Source: Palsa-1447 sp964509885 (GTDB taxonomy: Bacteria > Verrucomicrobiota > Verrucomicrobiia > Opitutales > Opitutaceae). Taken from it: a DNA stretch of 64,000 nt. Shown in pieces: positions 24,004 through 32,394 of this stretch. The translations under genes were made by a program, and so were the position numbers. Where the stretch lies: positions 1 to 64,000 of the forward strand of contig CAZDZL010000010.1 in NCBI GenBank assembly GCA_964509885.1, written 5' to 3'. Position 1 is the stretch's first letter, and the number at the start of each line of letters is the position of its first letter. The notes under the pieces were generated by a model. It was not told the origin of the DNA and made no database searches. It was given only the letters and a program-made list of their open reading frames with translations.

Positions 24004-24104
24004 CGCCCTAGCGAATGAGAACCGCCGGCCGGGTCAATCCCGTTGAGGGTATGCCCTCTCAAGGCGCCGCGACACACGCCCCCGGGCATCGCGGGCCGAT
24101 GGCG

Positions 24105-25976
24105 TCAGGGTCCGTCACCCGAGGAGTCGACGCGCGGCCCCGGAGTCTCCCTCTCAAGCCGGTCGTACCAGTTGAACTTCAGGAAGGCCGAGGTCGCCGC
24201 GATGATGCCGATGCTGACCCAGAACCCGGGCCAGCTGCGCAGGACAAGGTAGATCGGCATGGTGACGAGGCAAAGCTGCCAGAAGATGCCCACGACCACG
24301 TTGACCCAGTCGCGCGGGCAGTCCCGGTTGGGCCGGAACCCGGGGTCCTCCCTCATCACGCGCTCGCGTATCGGGCCCCAGGCCCCCCATGGCCTCACGG
24401 TCCGGTAGAACTGCATCAGGACCCCCTCGTCATCGGGCGGCGTCAGGAGCGTCCCGAGGAGGCATCCGACCGTGGAGCAGACAAAGATCGCGGGGAAGGA
24501 GTAGACGACGCTGACGTCGTCGCCGTAGAAGTGCTCGACCACCTTCGGGGCCACCATGGAGCTCAGGATGCCCGTCACCATGCCCCAGAAATAGCCGTAG
24601 CCGTTGAAGCGCCACCAATACCATTTGAGGAGGTTGGGCATCACGTACGCGCCGCCAAGGGCCCCGGCCAGCCACATCATCACGTCGATGATCCGCGTGG
24701 TCAGGAGGCCGAAGGCGATGCCTATGGCAAGGATGAGGAGCGAAGCCACGCGGCACAGGTTCACCTCCATGCGGCCGGAAACCCCGGGATTGTAGAAGCG
24801 CTTGTAGATGTCGTTCACGAGGTACGCCGGCGCGGCGTTGAGGGTCGCGGCGAAGTTTGCCATGAACGCCGCGATGAAGCCGGAGAGGACGATCCCGAGG
24901 AGGCCGACCGGGAGATACCTCGACAGCACGATCGGCAGGATCTTTTCAAAGTCGGGCGTCGCCATGGCGCGAAGCTCCGGCATGCAGAACGCCAGGGCCA
25001 GGATCGTGATCCCCGTGGACATGACGTAGCTCGGGAACATCAGCACGACGTTGACCCAGGCGCTCATCAGCGACGCCTCCCGCGGGCTCCGCGTGGCGAG
25101 GATGCGCTGCATGTCGTAGTCCGGGGCCGGGCCGGCCAGGCTCGCCAGCACCCCCTTGATCGCCATGAAGAGGATCACGACAAAGAAGAACTCGTTCCCA
25201 TCCTTGCGGATCGAGTCGTTGGCCGTGGCGAGTATCCCGTTCCAGTCGATGTCCAGCTTCCACCCGAAGAAGGGGCTCATCCATCCCGCCGGAATCGAGC
25301 TGCGGATCATGTCCGGGGAGACCTTCCAGACGGCCACGATGCCGACGGCGATCGACGACACCGTCAGAAGGGTGAACTGGGCCATCTCGGTGAAGACGAC
25401 GCTCATCATGCCGCCCTTGACCGCGTAAAGCGCGGTCAGCGCCATGAAGATGATCGCGTAGATGTTCTCGTCGCTGAACGCACCCTGCGCCGTGCCGGTG
25501 AAGCGCCAGGGCAGCATGACCACCGCGAACTTCCCGATTCCCTTGAAGGCGTAGGCCAGCAGGGCGATGACGGTGACGATCGCGTAGGCGACCATGCTCA
25601 GGTGCGAGAGGACGGCCGACCTCTTGCGGCCGAACCGGGTCTCAATCCACTCGGCGCCCGTCAGCACCCTCGAGCGCCGGGTCCAGGCGCTCATGAAGAC
25701 CATGAGGAATATCTGGTTGAAGACGGGCCAGATGAAGGGAAGCCATATGCTCTTCAGCCCGTAGATGAAGAACGCGTACACCTGCCACATCGTGCCGCTC
25801 ACGTCGTACATCCCGGACGCGTCCGAGATCCCGAGCCGGTACCAGGGCACGGATCTTCCCGCGAGCGTGTACCCGACGATGTTCTTCGTCCCGCGGCGGG
25901 ACACCCAGAGGCCGACCAGCACGACGCCCAGCAGGTAGACCAGGACGATGGCGGCGTCGACGGGGTGGAGCCGCAT
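24105..25976 (-). CDS. Sodium:solute symporter (SSS family)
   Basis: 623 residues with about 13-14 hydrophobic helices. N-terminal VDAAIVLVYLLGVVLVGLWVSRRGTKN-GYTLAGRSVPW is the usual SSS opening, followed by ISDASGMYDVSGTMW and TGAEWIETRFGRKRS. The family uses the sodium gradient to import sugars, inositols, acids or nucleosides; SGLT-type substrates are likely given the neighbours. A ~90-residue cytosolic stretch rich in charges (RTVRPWGAWGPIRERVMREDPG) comes before the last helices. No signal peptide is needed. It probably brings products of the local secreted enzymes into the cytoplasm. Confidence 0.9.
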   Translation of the reverse strand: MRLHPVDAAIVLVYLLGVVLVGLWVSRRGTKNIVGYTLAGRSVPWYRLGISDASGMYDVSGTMWQVYAFFIYGLKSIWLPFIWPVFNQIFLMVFMSAWTRRSRVLTGAEWIETRFGRKRSAVLSHLSMVAYAIVTVIALLAYAFKGIGKFAVVMLPWRFTGTAQGAFSDENIYAIIFMALTALYAVKGGMMSVVFTEMAQFTLLTVSSIAVGIVAVWKVSPDMIRSSIPAGWMSPFFGWKLDIDWNGILATANDSIRKDGNEFFFVVILFMAIKGVLASLAGPAPDYDMQRILATRSPREASLMSAWVNVVLMFPSYVMSTGITILALAFCMPELRAMATPDFEKILPIVLSRYLPVGLLGIVLSGFIAAFMANFAATLNAAPAYLVNDIYKRFYNPGVSGRMEVNLCRVASLLILAIGIAFGLLTTRIIDVMMWLAGALGGAYVMPNLLKWYWWRFNGYGYFWGMVTGILSSMVAPKVVEHFYGDDVSVVYSFPAIFVCSTVGCLLGTLLTPPDDEGVLMQFYRTVRPWGAWGPIRERVMREDPGFRPNRDCPRDWVNVVVGIFWQLCLVTMPIYLVLRSWPGFWVSIGIIAATSAFLKFNWYDRLERETPGPRVDSSGDGP

Positions 25977-26228
25977 GGCGCTCCTCAGCGGGCCGCCGCA
26001 GCGCGCAGGGCGCCGGCCGCCACCGTTTCATCCCCGGGGTGCGGACCCGCCGCCCTGAGGGCCTGGTCCCGAAGGTCCAAGAAACGGATCTGCGCGCGGC
26101 GGCGTGGCACGCCCTAATGAGCCCGCAGCACCCGGCCATTCCAAGGAAATTGAGCGGCTAGTAGGATTTGCTATGCGTTTTCGCCGAGCGGGCTTGGATT
26201 CAACAATGATTCGGGGACACTCCATGCC
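25977..26228. promoter_or_regulatory. 252-base divergent intergenic region with a TARGWTTTG-type motif
   Basis: Lies between the symporter (minus) and the oligopeptidase-like gene (plus). At 26162-26181 it contains TAGGATTTGCTATGCGTTTT. Similar elements sit 67-70 bases before two other start codons in this window, at 17616 and 42382. Promoter role is inferred from position. Confidence 0.4.
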
Positions 26229-27341
26229 ATGGGCAGAATCGCATCGGGGCTCCTGCTGGTCATCTCGATTGTCGCAGGCGGTTCGCACGCGCGGGCCCAG
26301 GAATACCCGCCGGCCAGGCGGGGACCCCAGTTCGGCGACTACTTCGGCCAGAGGATCCTGGACCCGTACCGGTGGCTCGAGGACGTCGATTCACCGAGGG
26401 CCGCCAGGTGGATCGCCGCCGAGCGGGCGTTCACGGACGCCGCATTTGCCGCGATGCCCGAGCGCGACCCCATCCGCCGGAGGCTCCGTGAGCTGTCGGA
26501 TTCCCCGCGGTCCGGCCCCTCCCTAGAGACGATGGATGTCCCCTGCAGATCCAAGGACGGCACCCAGGTGCCGGTCCGCCTGACGGCGCGAAGGGGGCTC
26601 AAGCCGGACGGGGCCTCGCCCGCCTGGCTGCATGTGCCCGGGGCGCCCGGCGCCCCGGCCGGTCCCGAGTTCCAGGTCGCCGCCTGGATCGAGATGGGCG
26701 GAGTCTACGCAGAGGCCGATGTCCGGGGCGCGGGCGGGCACGGCGAGGAATGGCGCCTTTCGGGCACGAAAATGGGGAAGCAGAACGCCGTCGACGACCT
26801 CGTTGCCGCCGCGGACGCCCTGGTGACACAGGGGTACACGCAGAAGGAAAGGCTCGTGATCGAGGGCGGCACCAGCGGCGCCATGGTCGTCGCCGCAGCC
26901 ACAAACCAGCACCCGGACCTCTGCGCCGTCGCGCTTCCCGACGAGGGGGTCCTGGACATGCTGCGCTACCAGACGTTCAAGGGCGGCACGGAATGGGTCC
27001 CGGAATTCGGCACGACGGACGACGCCGCCAGCGTCTCGTACCTCGTGGCCGAGTCGCCGGCCCACAACGGGGCCTATGGCATGCGCTGCCCCGCCATCCT
27101 GGTCACCACTCGGGACCACGACGAGCGCGTGTTCCCGGCCAACTCCTACAAGTACGCAGCCGCCAAGCAGGCCGCGATCCGGACCACCCCGTACTACGGG
27201 CCCGTGCTGATTCGCATCGACGCGGCCTCGGGGACCGGTGGATCGCAGGCGTCCAGGACGATCGACGCCTGGGCCGACAGGATGGGCTTTGCCGCCCACT
27301 TCCTGCCTCCCGGAGCGCTCACCCTCCCGAAGGGGACGTAG
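26229..27341 (+). CDS. Prolyl-oligopeptidase relative lacking the propeller and two catalytic residues
   Basis: 370 residues with a signal peptide ending near SHARAQ. Residues about 27-95 match the N-terminal region of S9A prolyl oligopeptidases (DPYRWLEDVDSPRAARWIAAE, IRRRLRELSD). The sequence then jumps to the catalytic domain (CRSKDGTQVPVRLTARRGLKPDG), so the ~300-residue beta-propeller is missing. The nucleophile block GGSNGG of the family reads GGTSGA, with Thr215 in place of Ser. The His block (AGHGG) reads SGTGG, with Thr336 in place of His. The Asp of HDDR is kept (HDER, Asp298). The frame is fully open and the flanks well conserved, so it looks like a maintained pseudoenzyme rather than a decaying gene. 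Confidence 0.8.
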   Translation: MGRIASGLLLVISIVAGGSHARAQEYPPARRGPQFGDYFGQRILDPYRWLEDVDSPRAARWIAAERAFTDAAFAAMPERDPIRRRLRELSDSPRSGPSLETMDVPCRSKDGTQVPVRLTARRGLKPDGASPAWLHVPGAPGAPAGPEFQVAAWIEMGGVYAEADVRGAGGHGEEWRLSGTKMGKQNAVDDLVAAADALVTQGYTQKERLVIEGGTSGAMVVAAATNQHPDLCAVALPDEGVLDMLRYQTFKGGTEWVPEFGTTDDAASVSYLVAESPAHNGAYGMRCPAILVTTRDHDERVFPANSYKYAAAKQAAIRTTPYYGPVLIRIDAASGTGGSQASRTIDAWADRMGFAAHFLPPGALTLPKGT

Positions 27342-27362
27342 GCCCCACCCTGCCGCGGCTCG

Positions 27363-29273
27363 TCACCTCTTTGCCGGTGAAGCCGCGGGCGCCGCGGGGG
27401 CAAAGGCTGATGGATGGTAATACCTGTCCGCGTTGAACACCACGATCCGGTAGCCGGAGATGTCCTCGGAAAAGGCGTCGTCCTTCGGGCAGGCATTATA
27501 GCAGGCCTCCGCGGGATTGGCATAGACGTGGCCCGTGGGGTCCGTCCCCCCTGTGACGTCGGGCCCGACGGCGGGCCAGGGCATCGTTCCCCACCAGCTC
27601 GGCTTGCCCCTCAGATAGAACGAGGCGGGCAGCGCGTGCGTCGCCGGCAGGGGGTTCGCCAGCGCGCCGAGGCCGCTCGGCACCTCCGACGCCTCCCAGC
27701 GCACGCTCTGGGTCGCGGTGTCGTAGTTGCCCCACCGCATGGCGGTGGCGGCGGTGAGGGGATCGTTCCTCAGGACCGAGGTGCCTCCCCCGTTGCCCGA
27801 CCAGCCCAGCAGGTAGACCGAGTGCTCCCCGTCCGTGCCTTCGGGCGGCAGGTCCTCGTAGTGGGTGTGGTAGCCCGGCTTCCCTAGGACGTTCCCCACG
27901 AAGTTGAAGTAGCGGGAGAAGGTGTAGAGCTGGACGGGCACCGTCTGCTTGACCATGCCCACGTCCCATCCGATGAGCTGGTTGCGGAAGATCGTGGTCA
28001 GGTTGTGCGTCCCGTGGATGTAGTCCCCGACGATGCCCGTGCAGTCGTTCCCCTCGTAGAGAAGCATGTCCGTTCCCGCCGAATGCAGCGCGAGGCTCGG
28101 CATGAACCACGACCGCGACGCCGAGTAGAAGTCGTCGAAGGCGTAGTTGTAGGCCCACACGCAGCCCGGGCCGCTGCCGTTCGTGATCATCGGCGACACG
28201 ATGTGCTGGAAGATGTTGTTCTCCACAAGGTCGTCGGTGCCCATGAAGAGCTCGACCCCGTAGCTCAGGTAGATCGAGTTCTGGGTCCCGTAGAAATAGC
28301 TGTCGCGGACCGTGCTGTGCGTCGTCAGGAAGAGCCAGACGTGGTTGCGGTTGGAGTTCATGTCGCGGATGCCCTTGACCCAGCATCCGTACGCGTTGAG
28401 GAGCTGGATTCCGGACTTTGCACCGCTGTCGGCGTGGTCGATGGACATGTCCTCCACGCCGTCGCCGCTCACCACGGTGTCCGCCCACCAGGCGCCCGGA
28501 TTCTGCGAGGCCCTCCAGTTCGGCATGTAGAGGCCCGGGGAGATTGTCACCCGATTCCCGTGGATCGCGGTGACGAGCGGCATCTGCATCTGGGCCCTGC
28601 CCTTGCGCCCCGTGCCGCTCTGGTTCTCGACGGCCGAGACGCCGCGCTTCTGGCTCACCCAGACGGCACCGTTGTCCGCATCGGAGTCGTCGAGCTGGTC
28701 GAGGCAGATGACGCTCTTGCCCGCCACGAGGTGCGCCGTGCTGCTCAGCGTGATCTCGGTGGCGCCCTGGGCGTACCCGGCTGTCCAGTCGGCGGTGTTG
28801 CTCGGGCCGCCCACGTACTTGCCCTCCTCGTGCGGCAGGTTGGCGTCAAAGTTCTCGACGCTGATATCCGCGCTGACGCCCCGGCGCTCCACGCTCCCGG
28901 TGAACGTGAGGAAAGTCTTGTCCGCTCCCGCGCCGCGCAGGGTGACATCGCAGTGGTTGGCGAAGTCGATCCCCGTCGCCAGCTCGTAGCTGCCCGGCCC
29001 CATGTACACCACCTCGCCCGCGGGGCAGGACGCCAGGGCCCCGTTGATCTGTTCCGCCGTCACGCCAGGGGCGAACGCCTTGTAGACGGTGGTCCGCTCC
29101 GGGATTCCCCCGGGCACGCCTGCCCCGGACCAGTCCGCCGCCCGCTCGGGGCTCAGGATGCCCCGCCAGTTCTGGGCCGCGAGGGGATGGGGCTGGCAAA
29201 GGAGCGCGATGGCCGCCACGTGCAGGCAGCAGATTCCCATGGCGACGGCGCATTTCATGGGTCGACGGCTCAT
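27363..29273 (-). CDS. Exported right-handed beta-helix protein
   Basis: 636 residues; signal peptide ends near QPHPLAAQ. The middle of the protein has repeated strand-turn patterns of a parallel beta-helix (CDVTLRGAGADKTFLTFTG, VEDMSIDHADSGAKSGIQLLNAYGCWVKGIRDMNSNRNHVWLF, STVRDSYFYGTQNSIYLSYG, DLVENNIFQHIVSPM). This matches the pectate-lyase-superfamily scaffold. An N-terminal segment (AEQINGALASCPAGEVVYMGPGSYEL) is typical of such proteins. No lyase catalytic lysine/arginine triad can be assigned with confidence. It may bind or cleave pectin-like polysaccharide outside the cell. Start at 29273 chosen to give the signal peptide; 29258 is an alternative. Confidence 0.75.
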   Translation of the reverse strand: MSRRPMKCAVAMGICCLHVAAIALLCQPHPLAAQNWRGILSPERAADWSGAGVPGGIPERTTVYKAFAPGVTAEQINGALASCPAGEVVYMGPGSYELATGIDFANHCDVTLRGAGADKTFLTFTGSVERRGVSADISVENFDANLPHEEGKYVGGPSNTADWTAGYAQGATEITLSSTAHLVAGKSVICLDQLDDSDADNGAVWVSQKRGVSAVENQSGTGRKGRAQMQMPLVTAIHGNRVTISPGLYMPNWRASQNPGAWWADTVVSGDGVEDMSIDHADSGAKSGIQLLNAYGCWVKGIRDMNSNRNHVWLFLTTHSTVRDSYFYGTQNSIYLSYGVELFMGTDDLVENNIFQHIVSPMITNGSGPGCVWAYNYAFDDFYSASRSWFMPSLALHSAGTDMLLYEGNDCTGIVGDYIHGTHNLTTIFRNQLIGWDVGMVKQTVPVQLYTFSRYFNFVGNVLGKPGYHTHYEDLPPEGTDGEHSVYLLGWSGNGGGTSVLRNDPLTAATAMRWGNYDTATQSVRWEASEVPSGLGALANPLPATHALPASFYLRGKPSWWGTMPWPAVGPDVTGGTDPTGHVYANPAEACYNACPKDDAFSEDISGYRIVVFNADRYYHPSAFAPAAPAASPAKR

Positions 29274-29438
29274 TGGAGAATTCGGTGCTGGCGACGCGGC
29301 CAGCGGGCCGCGACACGCCTCAATTGAGCCGGCGGCATCCCGTTTGGAAGCCCCTTCGCATTGCATTTCCAACCGCGCTCGCCGGCCTACCTCCCCGGAC
29401 CCGCAGGCCCTGAGCTCCCTTCCGCCCCGTGAGGCGGC

Positions 29439-30281
29439 TCAGTGGCCCTTCCTCCCCTTCGCAATGCGCTTGTTGAAGAAGTCGTCGTACCTCTTTGTCG
29501 GGTCGGCATAGCCCTGGCCTGCCAGGTCGCGGCCCCGGGCCAGGTAGATCTGGTGAAAATCGCGGGATTCGTCGCTGAGCCTCGTCGCCGAGCTGATGTA
29601 CCTCATCGTGTAGCCGCAGCGGCGCTGATCGCTGAGATTCGGGGGGCTTCCATGCATCAGCCTTCCGTCGTGGAGGCTGCACTCGTTGGGCGCCAGGATG
29701 CACGGGACGGCCTTCGACTCATCGCGCTGGTTGGGCGTTACCTCGGTCTTGAAGACGTTCTTCGTCGGGTCCACCTGGTCGTAGTCCGAGAACCCCTTCC
29801 TGCCGGTGTTATGGGTGTGCGGGATGACGTACATGCAGCCGTTTTTTGGCGTCGACGGGTCGATGGCCAGCCAGATGGTCACGACCTCCATCGGGGAGAT
29901 CATCGTGTTCCAGTACGCCGAATCCTCGTGCCACGGCACCCGGCGCCCGTCGCCCTTCGGCTTGCAGATGAAATGGCTCGAGAACAGCGCCAGGTCAGGC
30001 CCCAGGATCGGCTCGACGAGGTCGAGCACGTCGTCGTCGAAGAGCCACTCGAAGAGCTTCGGGTCCGTGAAGTGCGGCACATCCATCGACTCTGGTCTTT
30101 TGTCGGGGGGCAGCGCCGCCAAGAGCTCCTCAAAATGGCTCTTCAGCCGGTCGAATTTCTCCGGGGCGAGGACGTTCTCGTGGTAGAGAAGGTATCCATC
30201 GCGCCGGTAGTGCTCCAGCTGCTCTGCGTTCAGTCGGGGTGTCTTTGTGGCGGGCATTTTTTGTGGGTGTGTGGCGATCAT
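29439..30281 (-). CDS. Phytanoyl-CoA dioxygenase (PhyH)-family protein
   Basis: 280 residues. The non-heme iron/2-oxoglutarate fold is shown by EQLEHYRRDGYLLYHENVL, the iron-binding HxD in VPWHEDSAYWNTM near residue 128, WLAIDPSTPKNGCMYVIPHTH, and the distal His within SLHDGRLMHGSPPNLSDQRRCGYTMRY. The family hydroxylates small molecules; the bacterial substrate is not known. The ATG at 30257 is a possible shorter start. It is divergent from an AraC regulator across about 57 bases, so the pair probably forms a regulator-target unit. Confidence 0.86.
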   Translation of the reverse strand: MIATHPQKMPATKTPRLNAEQLEHYRRDGYLLYHENVLAPEKFDRLKSHFEELLAALPPDKRPESMDVPHFTDPKLFEWLFDDDVLDLVEPILGPDLALFSSHFICKPKGDGRRVPWHEDSAYWNTMISPMEVVTIWLAIDPSTPKNGCMYVIPHTHNTGRKGFSDYDQVDPTKNVFKTEVTPNQRDESKAVPCILAPNECSLHDGRLMHGSPPNLSDQRRCGYTMRYISSATRLSDESRDFHQIYLARGRDLAGQGYADPTKRYDDFFNKRIAKGRKGH

Positions 30282-30337
30282 AGCCTACTTGGGCAAATAC
30301 GTCTTGTGCGGGGCTGACTAAGTTGTGTGCTGTATTG

Positions 30338-31189
30338 ATGCCGCCGGCAGACGCCCCCCGATATCTCTTCCGGAACTTCGCCGCCGCAAACGAGGCCTTC
30401 CACCTGGCGCGCACCGCGAAGTCTCCGGGCAATCCCCTGCAGCTTCACTCGCACGACTTCTCGGAAATATGCTGGGTGGAGTCCGGCGAGGGGGTCCACC
30501 ATCTCAACGGCAGGCCCTTCCCGCTCCGCTCGCGGGACATCTTTTTTATCCTGCCAGGCGACTGCCACGGCCTGAGCGTTCCGGCGCGAAAGTCCATGAC
30601 GATCGTCAATCTGGCCTTTCCGACGGCGCTCGTGGGTGAGCTTCGCGAGCGCTACTTCCAGGGCGAGGGACGCTGGTTCTGGGGAAGCCGTGAGAATGCG
30701 GGCTGCGAGCGCCTCTCGCCCGACCAGCTGGCCCGGGTGAGCCGGGCGGCGGACCTGCTGGCCTTCTCTGTCCGGGAGAAGTTTCCCCGGGACTGGTTCC
30801 TCCTCATGCTTTTCCACGAGCTCGGGGCCCAGCAGTCAGAGACGCTTCCGGTCAACATGCCCGACTGGCTTCAGCGCGCCTGCCAGGCGATCGGCCGTCC
30901 CGAGCATTTCCGCGGCGGGGTTACGGAGTTCCACCGGCTGGCCGGAAAGTCGCCCGAGCACCTGGCGCGCACGATGAAGGTCCTCACCGGGTTCACCCCC
31001 ACGGACTACATCAACCGGGCGCGGCTGGACTACGCCGCGCTCCAGCTTCGGATGAGCCAGTCGTCCGTCACGCAGGTGGCCTATGACAGCGGCTTTGAGA
31101 ACCTCAGCCATTTCTTCCATCTCTTCCGCCGGAGGTTCAACGCGAGTCCATCCCGGTATCGCCGGCACAGGCGCCACGATATCGTGTAG
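30338..31189 (+). CDS. AraC-family transcriptional regulator
   Basis: 283 residues from the ATG at 30338; a TTG five codons earlier is also open. N-terminal cupin domain (LHSHDFSEICWVESGEGVHHLNGRPFPLRSRDIFFILPGDCHGLSV) has the metal-type His pattern seen in sugar-responsive AraC proteins such as RhaS-like ones. C-terminal HTH pair: FHRLAGKSPEHLARTMKVLTGFTP and SSVTQVAYDSGFENLSHFFHLFRRRF. It likely controls the divergent PhyH gene. Confidence 0.88.
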   Translation: MPPADAPRYLFRNFAAANEAFHLARTAKSPGNPLQLHSHDFSEICWVESGEGVHHLNGRPFPLRSRDIFFILPGDCHGLSVPARKSMTIVNLAFPTALVGELRERYFQGEGRWFWGSRENAGCERLSPDQLARVSRAADLLAFSVREKFPRDWFLLMLFHELGAQQSETLPVNMPDWLQRACQAIGRPEHFRGGVTEFHRLAGKSPEHLARTMKVLTGFTPTDYINRARLDYAALQLRMSQSSVTQVAYDSGFENLSHFFHLFRRRFNASPSRYRRHRRHDIV

Positions 31190-31219
31190 GGCCCCGCCTG
31201 CGCCTCCCCGCGCCGAGCC

Positions 31220-32284
31220 TCAGAGCGTTCCCGTGGACTTGCGGGCTATCAGTTCCGCGCGAAGCAGGATCCGCCGGGCGGGCATGTCGGGCTGGCGCAG
31301 GCGGCCCAGCATGGCCTCGACCGCCGCAGCCCCCAAGGCCGCGCATGGCTGGCGCATCGTCGTGAGCGTCGGCGTGAGGAGGCTGGCGTAGCCCACGTCG
31401 TCGAAGCCGGCGACCTTCACATCTCCCGGGATGTCCCAGCCAAAGCCCTGCACGGTCTGCAGCAGCCGCGCCGCAGTGGCGTCATTCGACGCGATCACGG
31501 CATCGGCCCCGGCGCTCTTCAGCACACGCTTGAGCCAGGCGGCGTCCTCGGGATCCCCGACCGCGAACTCGAACTTCGCCTTGTCCACCCGTGCGGCGGC
31601 GGCCCTTGACCCAGCCACGCGCAGATCCGTTGTTGACGGGAACTCCTTGCGGGCGATGAACACAATCCGCCTGCTGCCCTGCGCCAGGAGATGGTCCGCG
31701 AGGTCGAAGCCCGCAAAGAAGTCGTCGATGGCGACCAGGTCGTGCGCGCTGCGCTCGGGGAACTCGGCCAAGTCCCTGTCGAGCAGGATGACCGACATGC
31801 CCCGGCGCCGAAAGCCGTTCACCAGCGCCCTGTTCAGGGCCCCGCGCACCGGATGATGCTCGATCGGCGCAAAGAAGATGCCGCTTACCCCGCGGTCCGC
31901 CCACTCGCGGGCGATGAGGTCCGGGGACCTGTCGTCCACCGCCGCCCCCATCGCCACGTTCCACCCGGCGGCCCGAGCCGCCCGCGCGATCTCAACGGAG
32001 ATCGGCTCGAGCACCTCCGTCGCGCCCAGGCCATCCGCAAGCAGGCCAAGGCTGCCCGCGGACAGGGGCGCCGTCTTCACAAATGTGCCCGCACCCCTGT
32101 GGCGCTCGACAAGCTCGAGTCGCTGCAGCTCTCTCAATGCCTGGGCCACCGTCGGGCGTGACGCGCCGTAGCGCCTCGCCAGCGCCACCTCGCTCGGCAA
32201 ACGCGCGCCGTCCTTGTACTTCCCGCGCTTAATCTCCTGGTGCAGGTGCCGGAAGATGATCGTGTGCTTTGCGAGAGCGGCCAT
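31220..32284 (-). CDS. GntR-type winged-helix fused to LacI-type sugar-sensing domain
   Basis: 354 residues. The N-terminus (about 5-70) is a GntR winged helix: FRHLHQEIKRGKYKDGARLPSEVALARRYGASRPTVAQAL then LVERHRGAGTFV. From about residue 80 the protein is a periplasmic-binding-protein-like LacI/PurR sensor, with VSGIFFAPIEHHPVRG, VILLDRD, SRRIVFIA, ADAVIASNDATAARLLQTV and IPGDVKVAGFDDVGYASLLTPTLTTMRQP. This layout matches AraR-type repressors of arabinose and related sugars. It is divergent from the PfkB-HAD operon (start 32395) with a 110-base AT-rich gap (TTACATATTGCGATACTATT), the likely operator region. Confidence 0.9.
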   Translation of the reverse strand: MAALAKHTIIFRHLHQEIKRGKYKDGARLPSEVALARRYGASRPTVAQALRELQRLELVERHRGAGTFVKTAPLSAGSLGLLADGLGATEVLEPISVEIARAARAAGWNVAMGAAVDDRSPDLIAREWADRGVSGIFFAPIEHHPVRGALNRALVNGFRRRGMSVILLDRDLAEFPERSAHDLVAIDDFFAGFDLADHLLAQGSRRIVFIARKEFPSTTDLRVAGSRAAAARVDKAKFEFAVGDPEDAAWLKRVLKSAGADAVIASNDATAARLLQTVQGFGWDIPGDVKVAGFDDVGYASLLTPTLTTMRQPCAALGAAAVEAMLGRLRQPDMPARRILLRAELIARKSTGTL

Positions 32285-32296
32285 CCTCAATGTCAT

Positions 32297-32394
32297 TACA
32301 GGTTTTTACATATTGCGATACTATTGGATAGCGGACTCGCGAGCCGTGCCGGAGCCTTATCCCCGCCCTCCGTCACGAGCGGAGACCTCGCACC
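32297..32394. promoter_or_regulatory. Divergent promoter region between GntR/LacI regulator and heptose-like operon
   Basis: Unusually AT-rich for this window (ATTACAGG TTTTTACATATTGCGATACTATTGG, about 32298-32330). TTTACA followed 17 bases later by TACTAT could serve as a plus-strand promoter. The adjacent regulator probably binds here. Confidence 0.4.

Noticed and set aside
24015..26117. 700-codon open frame on the plus strand opposite the symporter
   Set aside because: Composition is dominated by His, Asp, Gly, Arg and Glu repeats typical of the antisense of GC-rich membrane genes; no domain is visible and the minus-strand symporter is unmistakable.
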